This document shows positions 1 to 8,896 of a stretch of 51,371 bases of DNA, piece after piece; position 1 is the first letter of the stretch; each line of letters opens with the position of its first letter. The translations under genes and the position numbers were made by a program. This DNA is from a virus, in the IMG/VR virus record IMGVR_UViG_3300029787_000079, positions 1 to 51,371 of that record, one strand, 5' to 3'. Below the pieces are notes generated by a model. That model was not told where the DNA came from. It made no database searches and was given only the letters and a program-made list of their open reading frames with translations.

Positions 1-20
1 AACACCTTAAGGATTAAATT

Positions 21-2978
21 ATGGCATCAACATTTTCAGATCTCGGTATAGAACTAATGGCAACTGGCGAAAATGCCGGTACATGGGGAACAAAAACTAA
101 TACTAACTTACAAATCGTAGAAAAAGCAATTGCTGGTTACGTAGAACAAGCAGTAACTAGTGGTGGAACAACAGCGTTGAGTATTACAGATGGCGATACA
201 ACAGAGTCTACATCAGTCGCTCGTCACGCAGTTATAAAATTAACAGGTACAATATCAGGTAACTCTATTGTAACTGTACCAGACTCAATAGAAAAAGTTT
301 ATGTAGTCGTAAATGGAACTTCTGGATCTTACACCGTTCAATTTAAAACAGCATCGGGAACTGGTGTTACTTTTGGAGCTACAGAAAAAACTACAAAAAT
401 GGTTTTCTCTGATGGTACAAATATAGTTGACACTGGTTTTGCATTAGGAGTTGCTGCAGATGATATTTCAACTGGTGATGCAGCGGTAACAATAGGAACT
501 TCAACTGGTGATATCACAATAGACTCACCTGCTGATATTGTTTTAGATGCTGATGGTGCAGATATTTTTTTAAAAGATGCTGGTACAACTTATGGTAGTT
601 TAACTAATTCAAGTGGTAATTTAATTGTTAAATCAGGAACAACAACTGCTGCAACATTTAGCGGAGCAAATGTTACACTTGCAGGGACTGTTGGATCTGG
701 TGCAATTACTTCGACAAGCACAATTCAAGGTACTACGATTACAGCAACAACAGCTTTTGTACCTGATGCTTCAGATGGTGCAGCTTTAGGAACTTCTTCT
801 TTAGAGTTTTCGGATTTATTTTTAGCAGATGCAGCAGTTATTAATCTTGGTGCAGACCAAGATGTGACACTAACTCATGTTGCTGATACTGGTGTTCTTT
901 TAAATGGTGCTAATGTAATTCAATTTAGAGATTCAGGTTTAACAATAGGATCTAATGCAGATGGTGATTTAGATGTTGTATCAGATGGAACTGCGGTTGA
1001 TTCTATTAATATAGAATCAGCTGGTGGTATTACACTTGATGCTGGCACAGCAGGTAGTGGTATTATTTATGAAGATGATGGCACTGAAATGGCTCGTATT
1101 CATAATTCATCTAGTGACGTAATTTTAGAAACTAAAGTCTCTGATAAAGATTTTTTAATTAAAGGTAACGACGGTGGATCAACTATTACAGCATTAACTT
1201 TAGATATGTCTGCAGCAGGGGCTGCTACTTTTAATGATAAAATTATAGCAACAGAATTAGATATATCAGGTAATGTTGATGTAGATGGAACATTAGAAGC
1301 AGATGCATATACTCTTGAAGGTTCATCTTTTTTTAAAGTTGGTGGAACTAATTTTACAGATAGTGTTTTATTTGGACACGCAACCTCAGGGACTTTAAAT
1401 GCCGCTATAAGGAATACTGGTGTAGGTTCTGGAGCTTTAGATGCTTTAACTTCTGGAGATAAAAATACAGCAATAGGAAGAAATGCTGGTGGAGCTATAA
1501 ACACTGGTTCAAGAAATGCATTACTGGGTCAAGCTGCTGGTCAAAGCATAACAAGTGCAGAACAAAACGCAATCTTTGGAGATTCTGCCATGACTACAAA
1601 TACTTCAGGTGGATCTTATAACAGTGCTTTGGGTACTGGAACATTAGCTTCAGTAGATAACGGTGATTATAATTTGGCTATAGGTTGGCAAGCAGGTTAT
1701 GCTTTAACATCAGGAACAGGAAATGTAATAATTGGTTCAAATGCAGATGTTTCTAGTAATACTGGCGATAGACAATTAATAATTTCTGGTTACGATGGTA
1801 CAACAACTACAACTTGGATTCAAGGAGATAGTAATGGTATTGTTACTTTTGCAGACGATATTTTAATTAAAGATGATGGCACAATAGGATCTGCTTCAGC
1901 TGCAACTGCAATGACTATTGAATCATCGGGACAAGTAAATTTCGTAGGTGATATTAATGTTGCAGATGATGTTTTTATGTCATCAGATTCAGCACAATTT
2001 ACATTTGGTGCTAATTCTGAAATAAGATTACAACATGTTCACAACGCTGGATTACAGATATTACATACAGCAACAGGTGATGATAGCACTGTAAATTTAA
2101 CACTAGCTACTGACGAAGCTGATATTGCTGTTGATGATGTTATAGGGATATTAAATTTCCAAGCACCAAGTGAGGGAACTGGTACAGATTCAAGATTAGT
2201 TGCTGCAAGTATTGCAGCTGTATCTGAAGGTGATTTTGCAGCTGATAATAATGCTACTAAATTAAGTTTTAGAACCGCAGCTAGTGAAACTGCTTCTGAG
2301 AAAATGTCATTGTCTTCTGATGGCACTTTAACTGTTTCACATGATGTTATTTTAGCAAACAATTCTTTTATACAATTCGGTGACGCTGGCGAAAATATAG
2401 CTGGAGATGGAACTGATTTAACAATTACTACTAGCAATGATTTTAAAGTAGATTGCGCTGGTGATATTGTTTTAGACGCAGATGGCGCTGAAATTGAGTT
2501 ACAAGATAATGGCGTAGACTTTGGTAGATTTATAAGACAAGGTAATGATTTAGATATCAGAGCAATGATTAATGATGGAGATATAACTTTTCTAGGAAGC
2601 GATTCTGATGGTGGAGGACTTTTTACAGCAGGTACTTTTGATATGTCAGATGCTGGTACTCTTATATTAAATCACGATCTTGTAATAGCAGATGGTGGAC
2701 AAATAGGTTCTGCCTCTGATACAGATGCAATGGCAATTTCATCGGGTGGGGTTGTAACATTTAGTCAAGCACCTGTTGTACCTATAGGTGGTTTAGATAT
2801 AGACGGGGCAACAGATATAGGAGCTGATTTAGCTGACGCAGATTTATTTATAGTAGATGATGGAGCAGGTGGAACTAATAGAAAACTTGCTGCTTCTAGA
2901 TTAACTACATATATCAACGCTAACGCAAACTTTGCATCAGTTGGAAAAGCTATTGCAATGGCAATCGTATTCGGATAA
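21..2978 (+). CDS. Tail fibre protein, 985 aa, repetitive beta-rich
   Basis: Likely distal tail fibre or tail appendage, acting outside the virion in host attachment. The protein is Ala/Gly/Thr/Ser/Asp-rich with no long hydrophobic segment. Blocks such as DADGADIFLKDAG and DADGAEIELQDNG recur along its length. Around residues 460-580 there is a stretch of NTAIGRNAGG / NALLGQAAGQ / NLAIGWQAGY units, the pattern of YadA-like trimeric adhesin head repeats, which suggests a trimeric fibre. The ATG follows AAGGA about 8 nt upstream. A run of structural genes follows on the same strand. The family is inferred from composition and repeats; the receptor is unknown. Confidence 0.75.
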   Translation: MASTFSDLGIELMATGENAGTWGTKTNTNLQIVEKAIAGYVEQAVTSGGTTALSITDGDTTESTSVARHAVIKLTGTISGNSIVTVPDSIEKVYVVVNGTSGSYTVQFKTASGTGVTFGATEKTTKMVFSDGTNIVDTGFALGVAADDISTGDAAVTIGTSTGDITIDSPADIVLDADGADIFLKDAGTTYGSLTNSSGNLIVKSGTTTAATFSGANVTLAGTVGSGAITSTSTIQGTTITATTAFVPDASDGAALGTSSLEFSDLFLADAAVINLGADQDVTLTHVADTGVLLNGANVIQFRDSGLTIGSNADGDLDVVSDGTAVDSINIESAGGITLDAGTAGSGIIYEDDGTEMARIHNSSSDVILETKVSDKDFLIKGNDGGSTITALTLDMSAAGAATFNDKIIATELDISGNVDVDGTLEADAYTLEGSSFFKVGGTNFTDSVLFGHATSGTLNAAIRNTGVGSGALDALTSGDKNTAIGRNAGGAINTGSRNALLGQAAGQSITSAEQNAIFGDSAMTTNTSGGSYNSALGTGTLASVDNGDYNLAIGWQAGYALTSGTGNVIIGSNADVSSNTGDRQLIISGYDGTTTTTWIQGDSNGIVTFADDILIKDDGTIGSASAATAMTIESSGQVNFVGDINVADDVFMSSDSAQFTFGANSEIRLQHVHNAGLQILHTATGDDSTVNLTLATDEADIAVDDVIGILNFQAPSEGTGTDSRLVAASIAAVSEGDFAADNNATKLSFRTAASETASEKMSLSSDGTLTVSHDVILANNSFIQFGDAGENIAGDGTDLTITTSNDFKVDCAGDIVLDADGAEIELQDNGVDFGRFIRQGNDLDIRAMINDGDITFLGSDSDGGGLFTAGTFDMSDAGTLILNHDLVIADGGQIGSASDTDAMAISSGGVVTFSQAPVVPIGGLDIDGATDIGADLADADLFIVDDGAGGTNRKLAASRLTTYINANANFASVGKAIAMAIVFG

Positions 2979-2990
2979 AAAGGAGATAAT

Positions 2991-3353
2991 ATGGCAACAC
3001 CAAATATAGTAAACGTAGCAACAATAAATGCAAAAAACGCAGCTGCTAAATTAACAGGAACATCAAGAACCGAAGCAATCGATGTTCCAGCTGATAAAGT
3101 AGCAAAAATAAATACAATCTTAGTAGCAAACGTCGATGGGTCAAGCGCTGCTAATATTACAATAGAAGTTAGTATAGATAATGGATCTAACTATGTTGAT
3201 CTTGCAAAAACTATTTCAGTTCCAGCAGATGCAACATTAAGTTTTTTAGAGAATCCAATATATTTAGATGAAACTGATTTATTGTATTTTACAGCTTCGG
3301 CTGCAAATGATTTAAGTTATTTTGTTTCATATGAACTATTAGACGACGCGTAG
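2991..3353 (+). CDS. Small virion-associated protein, 120 aa, beta-rich
   Basis: Function not recognised. The sequence has no membrane segment and looks like a small beta-sandwich with alternating hydrophobic residues (KINTILVANVDG..., NITIEVSIDNG). Its layout resembles the 113-aa product at 11512-11853: a strand ending in 'II/IN-x-ILV', an 'NxxxITxxV' strand and a late 'LLxxPxxLxExxxL' segment. The two may share a fold or be distant paralogues. It starts 12 nt after the tail fibre stop behind a strong AAAAAGGAG ribosome site, so it is co-translated with tail genes and probably belongs to the virion. Confidence 0.6.
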   Translation: MATPNIVNVATINAKNAAAKLTGTSRTEAIDVPADKVAKINTILVANVDGSSAANITIEVSIDNGSNYVDLAKTISVPADATLSFLENPIYLDETDLLYFTASAANDLSYFVSYELLDDA

Positions 3354-3368
3354 GAGGTTTTATAGGCT

Positions 3369-4388
3369 ATGGCTAATGGCGGAATTATAGGACCAATACA
3401 ACAAGTAACATGTTCAACACTTTCAGCAAAAGTAACTTCATTTACTTCCTCAGGAACTTTTACTGCACAAGCAACTGCTAACGCTGATTATTTAGTAGTA
3501 GCTGGTGGTGGCGGTGGAGGAGGATATAGAGCTGGTGGTGGTGGAGCAGGAGGGTATAGAGCTTCAGGCTTTGGCCCTAGTCCATTAAGAGGATCCGCTA
3601 TCCCTGTAACTAAAAACACCTCATATCCAATAACAATTGGAGCAGGCGGTGCTGCTGGTTCAAATTCGGGAGGAGCCGCTGGTGATGCTGGACCTCCAAC
3701 AGGTGGTTCTTGTTGTGGCTCTGGTGGTTCAAGAGGTAGTAATTCAGTTTTTTCTTCGATTACATCAACGGGTGGTGGTGCAGGTGCTGCTTATAGATGT
3801 ACAAACGGTAATACTAAACAACCAGGAGGAACTGGAGGATCAGGTGGTGGTGGTGGCTCAGGCGAAGGAAATGTACCTAGAGCTTGTGGTGGCGCTGGTA
3901 ATACTCCACCCGTTAGTCCTTCTCAAGGAAATCCTGGAGGAGGAGGTGGAGGCCCTGGTAATGCTTCCTCAGGTGGTGGCGGTGGTGGAGCAACTGCTGC
4001 GGGCTCAAATAATCCTAGTCCTCATGGTAGTCCAGGTGGACCAGGTGGAGCAGGAGCACCTAATACAATCACTGGATCAGATGTAACATATGCTGGCGGT
4101 GGAGGTGGAGGCACACACAGTGGTGCAGGCAAGCACGGAACAGGAGGAGCAGGTGGTGGAGGAAATGGTGGTAGTCCAGGAAGTCCAGGACCAGCTTGTG
4201 GAGTTGCAGGAACAGTTAACACTGGTGGTGGTGGCGGAGGTGGAGCAAACTCTGGTAATCCTGGAGGAGCAGGTGGAGCAGGTGTTGTAGTTATTAAAGA
4301 ACCAGAATCAACTGAAAAAATAGCTCCTGGAGTATGGAATATTAACGAAGTATACGATCAAGTAAAATCAGGAGCATGGAGTTTTTGA
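3369..4388 (+). CDS. Glycine-rich phage adhesin-like protein, 339 aa
   Basis: Probable tail tip or receptor-binding protein. Residues about 35-320 are dominated by runs of 5-8 glycines separated by short loops (LVVAGGGGGGGYRAGGGG, GGAGGYRASGFGPSPLRGSA). This is the pattern of the glycine-rich phage tail domain; in the Salmonella phage S16 adhesin gp38 such glycine runs pack as polyglycine-II helices. The end of the domain (GGAGVVVIKEP) is followed by a short tail, GVWNINEVYDQVKSGAWSF. Cys residues occur in the loops (GGSCCGSGG). Much of the loop sequence is shared with 4941-6737. Preceded by a GGAGG ribosome site. The receptor-binding role is inferred. Confidence 0.65.
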   Translation: MANGGIIGPIQQVTCSTLSAKVTSFTSSGTFTAQATANADYLVVAGGGGGGGYRAGGGGAGGYRASGFGPSPLRGSAIPVTKNTSYPITIGAGGAAGSNSGGAAGDAGPPTGGSCCGSGGSRGSNSVFSSITSTGGGAGAAYRCTNGNTKQPGGTGGSGGGGGSGEGNVPRACGGAGNTPPVSPSQGNPGGGGGGPGNASSGGGGGGATAAGSNNPSPHGSPGGPGGAGAPNTITGSDVTYAGGGGGGTHSGAGKHGTGGAGGGGNGGSPGSPGPACGVAGTVNTGGGGGGGANSGNPGGAGGAGVVVIKEPESTEKIAPGVWNINEVYDQVKSGAWSF

Positions 4389-4394
4389 TAAAAA

Positions 4395-4421
4395 TTGACT
4401 AAATAAATATAATAATATAAA
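4395..4421 (+). promoter_or_regulatory. Promoter-like sequence before 4440 gene
   Basis: TTGACT (4395-4400) and TATAAA (4416-4421) are separated by 15 nt, slightly shorter than the sigma-70 optimum. The TATAAA is part of TATAAATA, which also matches the T4-type late promoter element. It sits in the 51-nt gap before 4440, one of the few gaps in the tail operon. In such AT-rich DNA a chance match is quite possible. Confidence 0.35.
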
Positions 4422-4439
4422 TAAACATAAGGATAAATT

Positions 4440-4931
4440 ATGGCACATTTTGCAGAATTAGAATCAAAAACCGATCCAACAGGTTTCACATCTGACACAC
4501 ATTTAGTTGTAAAAAGAGTTGTGGTTGTAGATAATGGTGTTGTTCCTTCAGATGAACACGTTGATGGAGAAACATGGTGTATTAATTTTTTTGGTGGTGG
4601 TACATGGAAACAAACTTCTTACAATAATAATTTTAGAAAACAATATGCAGGCATAGGTTATGTTTATAATTCATCAAAAAATAAATTTTTACTACCGCAG
4701 CCTTTTGCTTCATGGTCACTTGATTCAAGTGACGATTGGAAAGCACCTATAACTTATCCATCGGTAACAGACGATGGTGAAAGCACCCCTTCATGGTTTT
4801 ATAGCATTTATTGGAACGAAACAGCTTATAATTCAGATAATACAAAAGGTTGGAAAGCAACTAAATCAAACGACGAATCAGAAACCAAAACTATATACGA
4901 TTGGAACGGCACAGCTTGGGTGTCCGAATAG
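4440..4931 (+). CDS. Hypothetical structural protein, 163 aa
   Basis: Function not established. Soluble, aromatic-rich protein with no signal peptide. The N-terminal part (residues 1-40) is followed by a Trp-rich region (GETWCINFFGGGTWKQTSY, WKAPITYPS, WNETAYN, GWKATK, YDWNGTAWVSE). From recollection, similar proteins occur beside tail fibres in marine myo- and podoviruses, where the region carrying YAGIGYVYN and FLLPQPFASWSLD is conserved. It lies between two glycine-rich adhesin-like genes with an AAGGA ribosome site, so a tail-associated role is likely. Confidence 0.6.
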   Translation: MAHFAELESKTDPTGFTSDTHLVVKRVVVVDNGVVPSDEHVDGETWCINFFGGGTWKQTSYNNNFRKQYAGIGYVYNSSKNKFLLPQPFASWSLDSSDDWKAPITYPSVTDDGESTPSWFYSIYWNETAYNSDNTKGWKATKSNDESETKTIYDWNGTAWVSE

Positions 4932-4940
4932 GAGACTTAA

Positions 4941-6737
4941 ATGGCTAGAACCAACGGTGGTATAACTGGAAAAAAAAACACAGCTTCTTTCGGAAAATGC
5001 ACTGTTACTACTAAAACATCATCAGGAAACGTCACAGCACAGTCAGGAACAACACTTGTTAATGCTTTTGTTGTAGGTGGAGGTGGTGCCGGTGCCTCTG
5101 ATAGAGGTGGCGGAGGAGGTGCAGGTGGTGTTAGAACAATTCAAAATATACCTACAGGCAGTGGAGGAAGTGCAATTGCTGTCACGATTGGTGCCGGTGG
5201 TGCTTCAGTAGCTGGAGGACCAGGAGCAAATGGAAACGTAGGAAATGTTACAAATATAGTAAGTTCTTGTTATCAATCAGCAGGTGGAGGTGCAGGAGTT
5301 TTTGCGGCATGCACTCCCTCATCTGTAAAAGATGGTGGATCAGGCGGTGGAGGTTTAGCATGTAAACCAGGTGGTCAAGGTAACGTCCCTCCCGTATCAC
5401 CTTCTCAAGGAAATCCAGGAGGTGGTTTTCCATCAGGAAGTTCGCCAAAAAGTTTTGGTGGAGGTGGAGCAGGTGCAGCTGGTGGATGCGCATGTCGAAA
5501 TGCAGGTGGCGCTGGGGGTGCAGGAGTTTGTGTTCCAGCTGATTTTCCTTCTCCTATTTCTGCAGTTGGTGGCGGTGGAGGTGCCGGTAGTGATGCTGAT
5601 GGATCTTCTGCCGGATCAGGAGGAGCTGGTGGTGGTGGAGCAGGTGGAGCAAGGCCTGGTGGGACAGGTCAAGCAGGAACTGCAGGCACAACTAATACTG
5701 GCGGTGGAGGTGGATCATCAGGTGGTGGACCAGCTAATGCTAATTCAGGCGCTGGTGGATCAGGATTAGTTATTGTAAAAGAATTAAGTAAAGCGAGTGG
5801 TATGTGGAATTTAAAAACACACTTTACAGCTCAAACAGCTGGAGCATGTGGAGCTTCTATATGGCCTAAAAAAGTATTTAGTGTAAATTATATGGTAGTT
5901 GGTGGTGGCGGCGGTGGTGGTGGTCGTAGAGGCGGTGGTGCAGGAGCAGGAGGGTATAGAGCTTCAGGTTTTGGACCAAGTCCTTTACGAGGTTCTGCTT
6001 TAGTAATAGAGGGAGGACAATACACGATTACAGTAGGAGCTGGAGGAGCTAAAGGATGCGGTGCCGGTCCACCAGGTGGAGTTGGAGCAACAGGAAGTAA
6101 CTCAGTTTTTTCTACAATAACATCGAATGGTGGCGCTGGTGGTGTAACAGATGATGACACTGGATTAGATGGAGCATCAGGTTCTGGTGCTGGAGGAGGA
6201 GCCGCTGGTTTGGCTGGAGGTTGTGGAAACACTCCACCAACAGACCCACCTCAAGGAAATGACGGTGGTACTAATGCCTCACCAGATCCGGGTGGTAACA
6301 TAGGTGGTTCTGGTGGTGGAGGAGCTACTGCTGCAGGTGGATCTTCATCAACTCCAGGAGGAGCAGGCGCTGGAGGTGCTGGAGCACCTAATACAATTTT
6401 AGGACCAGATACAAGTTATTCTGGCGGTGGTGGAGGTGGAGCTAGTAATAATGTACCTGGAGCAACCGGTGGATCTGGTGGATCAGGTGGCGGTGGTGCT
6501 GGTGGAAATATAAATGTAACGGGAGCCAATGCAACGGCTAACACCGGAGGTGGTGGTGGCGGTGGAGGTGGTGGCCAAAACTCTGGAGGAGCAGGTGGAT
6601 CAGGTATAGTGGTAGTTAGAGGACCAAGTGCAATTACTTTTGCAGGAACTCCTTGTTGTGCTTTTACAGCATCAACTCATCCAGACGGTTGTAAAATAGC
6701 TAAATTTACAGCTTCTGGTACATTGACAGTAAGTTAA
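4941..6737 (+). CDS. Double glycine-rich adhesin-like protein, 598 aa
   Basis: Probable receptor-binding tail protein with two successive glycine-rich domains. Domain 1 spans about residues 40-285 and ends GSGLVIVKELSKASGMW. Domain 2 spans about residues 315-570 and ends GSGIVVVRGPSAITF. A short C-terminal segment, CAFTASTHPDGCKIAKFTAS, follows. Domain 2 repeats the GGYRASGFGPSPLRGSA loop of 3369-4388 almost exactly, and domain 1 repeats its NVPPVSPSQGNPGGG loop. The arrangement therefore looks like module duplication and shuffling. The ribosome site is AATAGGAG. The tail role is inferred from context and family. Confidence 0.65.
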   Translation: MARTNGGITGKKNTASFGKCTVTTKTSSGNVTAQSGTTLVNAFVVGGGGAGASDRGGGGGAGGVRTIQNIPTGSGGSAIAVTIGAGGASVAGGPGANGNVGNVTNIVSSCYQSAGGGAGVFAACTPSSVKDGGSGGGGLACKPGGQGNVPPVSPSQGNPGGGFPSGSSPKSFGGGGAGAAGGCACRNAGGAGGAGVCVPADFPSPISAVGGGGGAGSDADGSSAGSGGAGGGGAGGARPGGTGQAGTAGTTNTGGGGGSSGGGPANANSGAGGSGLVIVKELSKASGMWNLKTHFTAQTAGACGASIWPKKVFSVNYMVVGGGGGGGGRRGGGAGAGGYRASGFGPSPLRGSALVIEGGQYTITVGAGGAKGCGAGPPGGVGATGSNSVFSTITSNGGAGGVTDDDTGLDGASGSGAGGGAAGLAGGCGNTPPTDPPQGNDGGTNASPDPGGNIGGSGGGGATAAGGSSSTPGGAGAGGAGAPNTILGPDTSYSGGGGGGASNNVPGATGGSGGSGGGGAGGNINVTGANATANTGGGGGGGGGGQNSGGAGGSGIVVVRGPSAITFAGTPCCAFTASTHPDGCKIAKFTASGTLTVS

Positions 6738-6766
6738 AATTAAGTATAGTGTGGTAAAGAAAGAAC

Positions 6767-7396
6767 ATGCAACTAACAAATTATTATTGGTATTTTAAAT
6801 CAGCTATTCCTCATAGAATTTGTGATGATATCGTTCGTTATGGAAAATCTATACAAGATCAAATGGCAGTTACAGGTGGGCTTGGTAATAAAAAATTAAA
6901 TAAAAATCAAGTAAAAGATTTAAAAAAGAAAAGAGATTCTAATATTGTTTGGATGAATGATAGATGGATATATAAAGAAATCCAACCCTATGTTCATCAA
7001 GCAAATCAAAACGCCGGATGGAACTTTCAATGGGATTTTTCTGAGTCTTGTCAATTTACTAAATATGAAAAAGGTCAATTTTATGATTGGCATTGTGATG
7101 GTTGGGATAAGCCATACATAAGAGAAGATACAAACGCACCTGATCACGGGAAAATAAGAAAACTATCTGTTACAGTTACATTATCAGATCCAAAAGATTA
7201 TAAAGGTGGTGAGTTAGAATTTGATTTTAGAAATCTAGATCCAGACAAAAAACGTAATGTTAAAAAATGTAAAGAGATATTACCAAAAGGATCTTTAGTT
7301 GTATTTCCTGGTTTTGTTTGGCATAGAGTGTGTCCTGTTAAAAGTGGATCAAGGCATAGTCTAGTAATATGGAATTTAGGGTGGCCATTTAAATGA
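6767..7396 (+). CDS. 2-oxoglutarate/Fe(II) oxygenase, prolyl-hydroxylase type
   Basis: Predicted non-haem iron dioxygenase using 2-oxoglutarate and O2 to hydroxylate a substrate, probably protein or peptide; the substrate is unknown. The facial triad is visible: H109 and D111 in DWHCDGWD and H186 in FVWHRV. R196 in SGSRHSLVIWN is the expected 2-oxoglutarate carboxylate ligand. The sequence GSLVVFPGFVWHRV is the conserved GD/GS-FP...H strand of the PKHD (YbiX-like) class. Length 209 aa is normal. The gene overlaps the next oxygenase by ATGA. It follows the adhesin genes, so modification of virion or host-surface proteins is a possibility, not a demonstrated role. Confidence 0.85.
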   Translation: MQLTNYYWYFKSAIPHRICDDIVRYGKSIQDQMAVTGGLGNKKLNKNQVKDLKKKRDSNIVWMNDRWIYKEIQPYVHQANQNAGWNFQWDFSESCQFTKYEKGQFYDWHCDGWDKPYIREDTNAPDHGKIRKLSVTVTLSDPKDYKGGELEFDFRNLDPDKKRNVKKCKEILPKGSLVVFPGFVWHRVCPVKSGSRHSLVIWNLGWPFK

Positions 7397-8067
7397 GTTT
7401 TCCAAATCAATTAAATTTAGAAGAATATTTTAAATGTCCTATATGGTTTGCAGATGAACCCAAATATGTAAATCAATTAAATAAGGCGTCTGATAAATAT
7501 ATTAAAGAATCTAAAAAAAATATTAAAAAAGATATAAGTAAAAGAAACAAAAAATTTGGAGATAAAGGAGATATGGGTCATGTCTTTCACTCAACTTCTT
7601 TAATAGGAGATCCTAAATTTAAAGATCTAATGGAATATGTAGGTGCAACTTCACATAATTTATTAGGAGAAATGGGTTTTGATTTAACTAATTATCAAGT
7701 GTTTATAACTGAAATGTGGGTACAAGAATTTGCAAAACAAGGAGGTGGTCATCACACTTTACACACACACTGGAACGGACACATGTCTGGTTTTTATTTT
7801 TTAAAAGCAAGTGAAGCAACATCAATGCCAATGTTTGAAGATCCAAGAGCAGGTAATATGATGAATTTATTACCTGAAAAAGATAAAACAAAAGTTACTC
7901 ATGCATCAACTCAGATAACTTATAAAGTAAAACCAGGTAGAATGATATTTTTTCCATCGTATATGCCACATCAATATATTGTTGACATGGGGTATGAACC
8001 ATTTAGATTTATACATTGGAATTGTCAAGCCATACCAAAGAGTGTATTAAATGTCAAAATTAAATAA
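7393..8067 (+). CDS. 2-oxoglutarate/Fe(II) oxygenase, HxHxN type
   Basis: Second oxygenase of the cluster, 224 aa, of the '2OG-FeII_Oxy_5' type in which the metal motif reads HxHxN. The motif is HTHWNGH (H124, H126, N128), followed by SGFYFL, then the distal histidine in FFPSYMPHQ (H193) and R205 in EPFRFIHWN. It is clearly paralogous to the product of 40419-41081; they share GGGH...THxHW...H.SGFYF, DPRxGxMM and PHQ...PFRFIH. The Lys-rich N-terminal third (residues 30-60) is variable. The start overlaps the upstream stop (ATGA). The substrate is unknown. Confidence 0.85.
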   Translation: MSFPNQLNLEEYFKCPIWFADEPKYVNQLNKASDKYIKESKKNIKKDISKRNKKFGDKGDMGHVFHSTSLIGDPKFKDLMEYVGATSHNLLGEMGFDLTNYQVFITEMWVQEFAKQGGGHHTLHTHWNGHMSGFYFLKASEATSMPMFEDPRAGNMMNLLPEKDKTKVTHASTQITYKVKPGRMIFFPSYMPHQYIVDMGYEPFRFIHWNCQAIPKSVLNVKIK

Positions 8068-8212
8068 AGATATGAAAAAAGCAATAATTAAAACCACATT
8101 AGAAACAGGTAGTTTAAAGAATAAACCAAACTTTATAGATAATTTTATAAAATCAAAAATGCAACTGAAAGGAAAAAATGTCATTAAAAAAATCGGCTTT
8201 TCAAAAAAATAA
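8051..8212 (+). CDS. Small basic hypothetical protein, 53 aa
   Basis: Not recognised. A 53-codon frame starting at an ATG inside the end of the preceding oxygenase gene (16-nt overlap, in another frame) and overlapping the start of the next oxygenase gene by 35 nt. The product is Lys-rich (about 15 Lys) with no Cys and no membrane segment (MSKLNKDMKKAIIKTT...). The nested position fits this compact genome. Without it there would be an untranslated 110-nt gap in an otherwise coupled operon. A non-coding spacer remains possible. Confidence 0.45.
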   Translation: MSKLNKDMKKAIIKTTLETGSLKNKPNFIDNFIKSKMQLKGKNVIKKIGFSKK

Positions 8213-8825
8213 ATATAGCATTTTAAAAAATGCAATCTCTAAAGAAATGGCAGATTTTTGTTACGCTTATTTTTTAAATAAAAGAAAAGTTTCTAGATTT
8301 TTATTTGATCAAAGATACATATCTCCATTTACAGAGTATTTTGGTACATGGGCAGATGCACAAGTTCCTAATACATATTCTCATTACAGTGATTTAGTAA
8401 TGGAAACTTTATTACAAAAAGTAAGACCTGTTATGGAAAAACATACAGGATTAAAATTATCAGAAACTTATTCTTATGCAAGAATATATAAACCAGGTGA
8501 TGTATTGGCTCGTCATAAAGACAGGTACTCTTGTGAAATATCTACGACATTAAATCTAGGTGGAGATAACTGGCCAATATATTTAGATCCAACAGGCAAC
8601 AAGGGTCAAGCGGGAATTAAAGTTAACTTAAATCCTGGAGACATGTTAATATATTCTGGTTGTGATTTAGAACATTGGAGAGAAGAGTTTACTGGTAAGC
8701 ATTGTGGACAAGTATTTTTACACTATAACAAAGCTAATTCAAAAATGGCAAAAGAAAACGAATTTGATAAACGTCCTTTTTTAGGGTTGCCAGCTTGGTT
8801 TAAAGGCTTTAAATTACCCAAATAA
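8178..8825 (+). CDS. 2-oxoglutarate/Fe(II) oxygenase, P4H-like
   Basis: Third consecutive oxygenase, 215 aa. The iron-binding HxD is H113/D115 in LARHKDR, and the distal histidine is H166 in GCDLEHWREEF. The double-stranded beta-helix strands YARIYKPGD and LNPGDMLIYSG are recognisable. The C-terminal 2-oxoglutarate-binding position appears as GKHCGQVFLHYN rather than the usual Arg/Lys context. It differs from its two neighbours and is not a recent duplicate of either. The ribosome site AAAGGAAA lies upstream. Followed by a GC-rich hairpin that probably ends the tail/oxygenase transcription unit. The substrate is unknown. Confidence 0.82.
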   Translation: MSLKKSAFQKNKYSILKNAISKEMADFCYAYFLNKRKVSRFLFDQRYISPFTEYFGTWADAQVPNTYSHYSDLVMETLLQKVRPVMEKHTGLKLSETYSYARIYKPGDVLARHKDRYSCEISTTLNLGGDNWPIYLDPTGNKGQAGIKVNLNPGDMLIYSGCDLEHWREEFTGKHCGQVFLHYNKANSKMAKENEFDKRPFLGLPAWFKGFKLPK

Positions 8826-8844
8826 TATTGTACAATAGTAATTT

Positions 8845-8875
8845 GGCGGGAGATTCCACCACACCATCTCCTGCC
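8845..8875 (+). terminator. Hairpin between oxygenase and gp10-like gene
   Basis: GGCGGGAGAT (8845-8854) pairs with ATCTCCTGCC (8866-8875) with one G-T pair, giving a 10-bp stem with an 11-nt loop. It is conspicuously GC-rich for this genome. It is followed at some distance by GGTTTTTTAT rather than an immediate T-run. It may be a terminator, an attenuator, or an mRNA-stabilising 5' structure for the next gene. Confidence 0.5.
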
Positions 8876-8896
8876 TAATTATTATAGGTTTTTTAT

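Noticed and set aside
4022-4222. Pro-rich minus-strand frame opposite the glycine-rich adhesin
   Set aside because: Gly codons (GGN) read on the other strand as Pro (NCC). It is the expected shadow of a Gly-rich gene, with no ribosome site and no support from neighbours.
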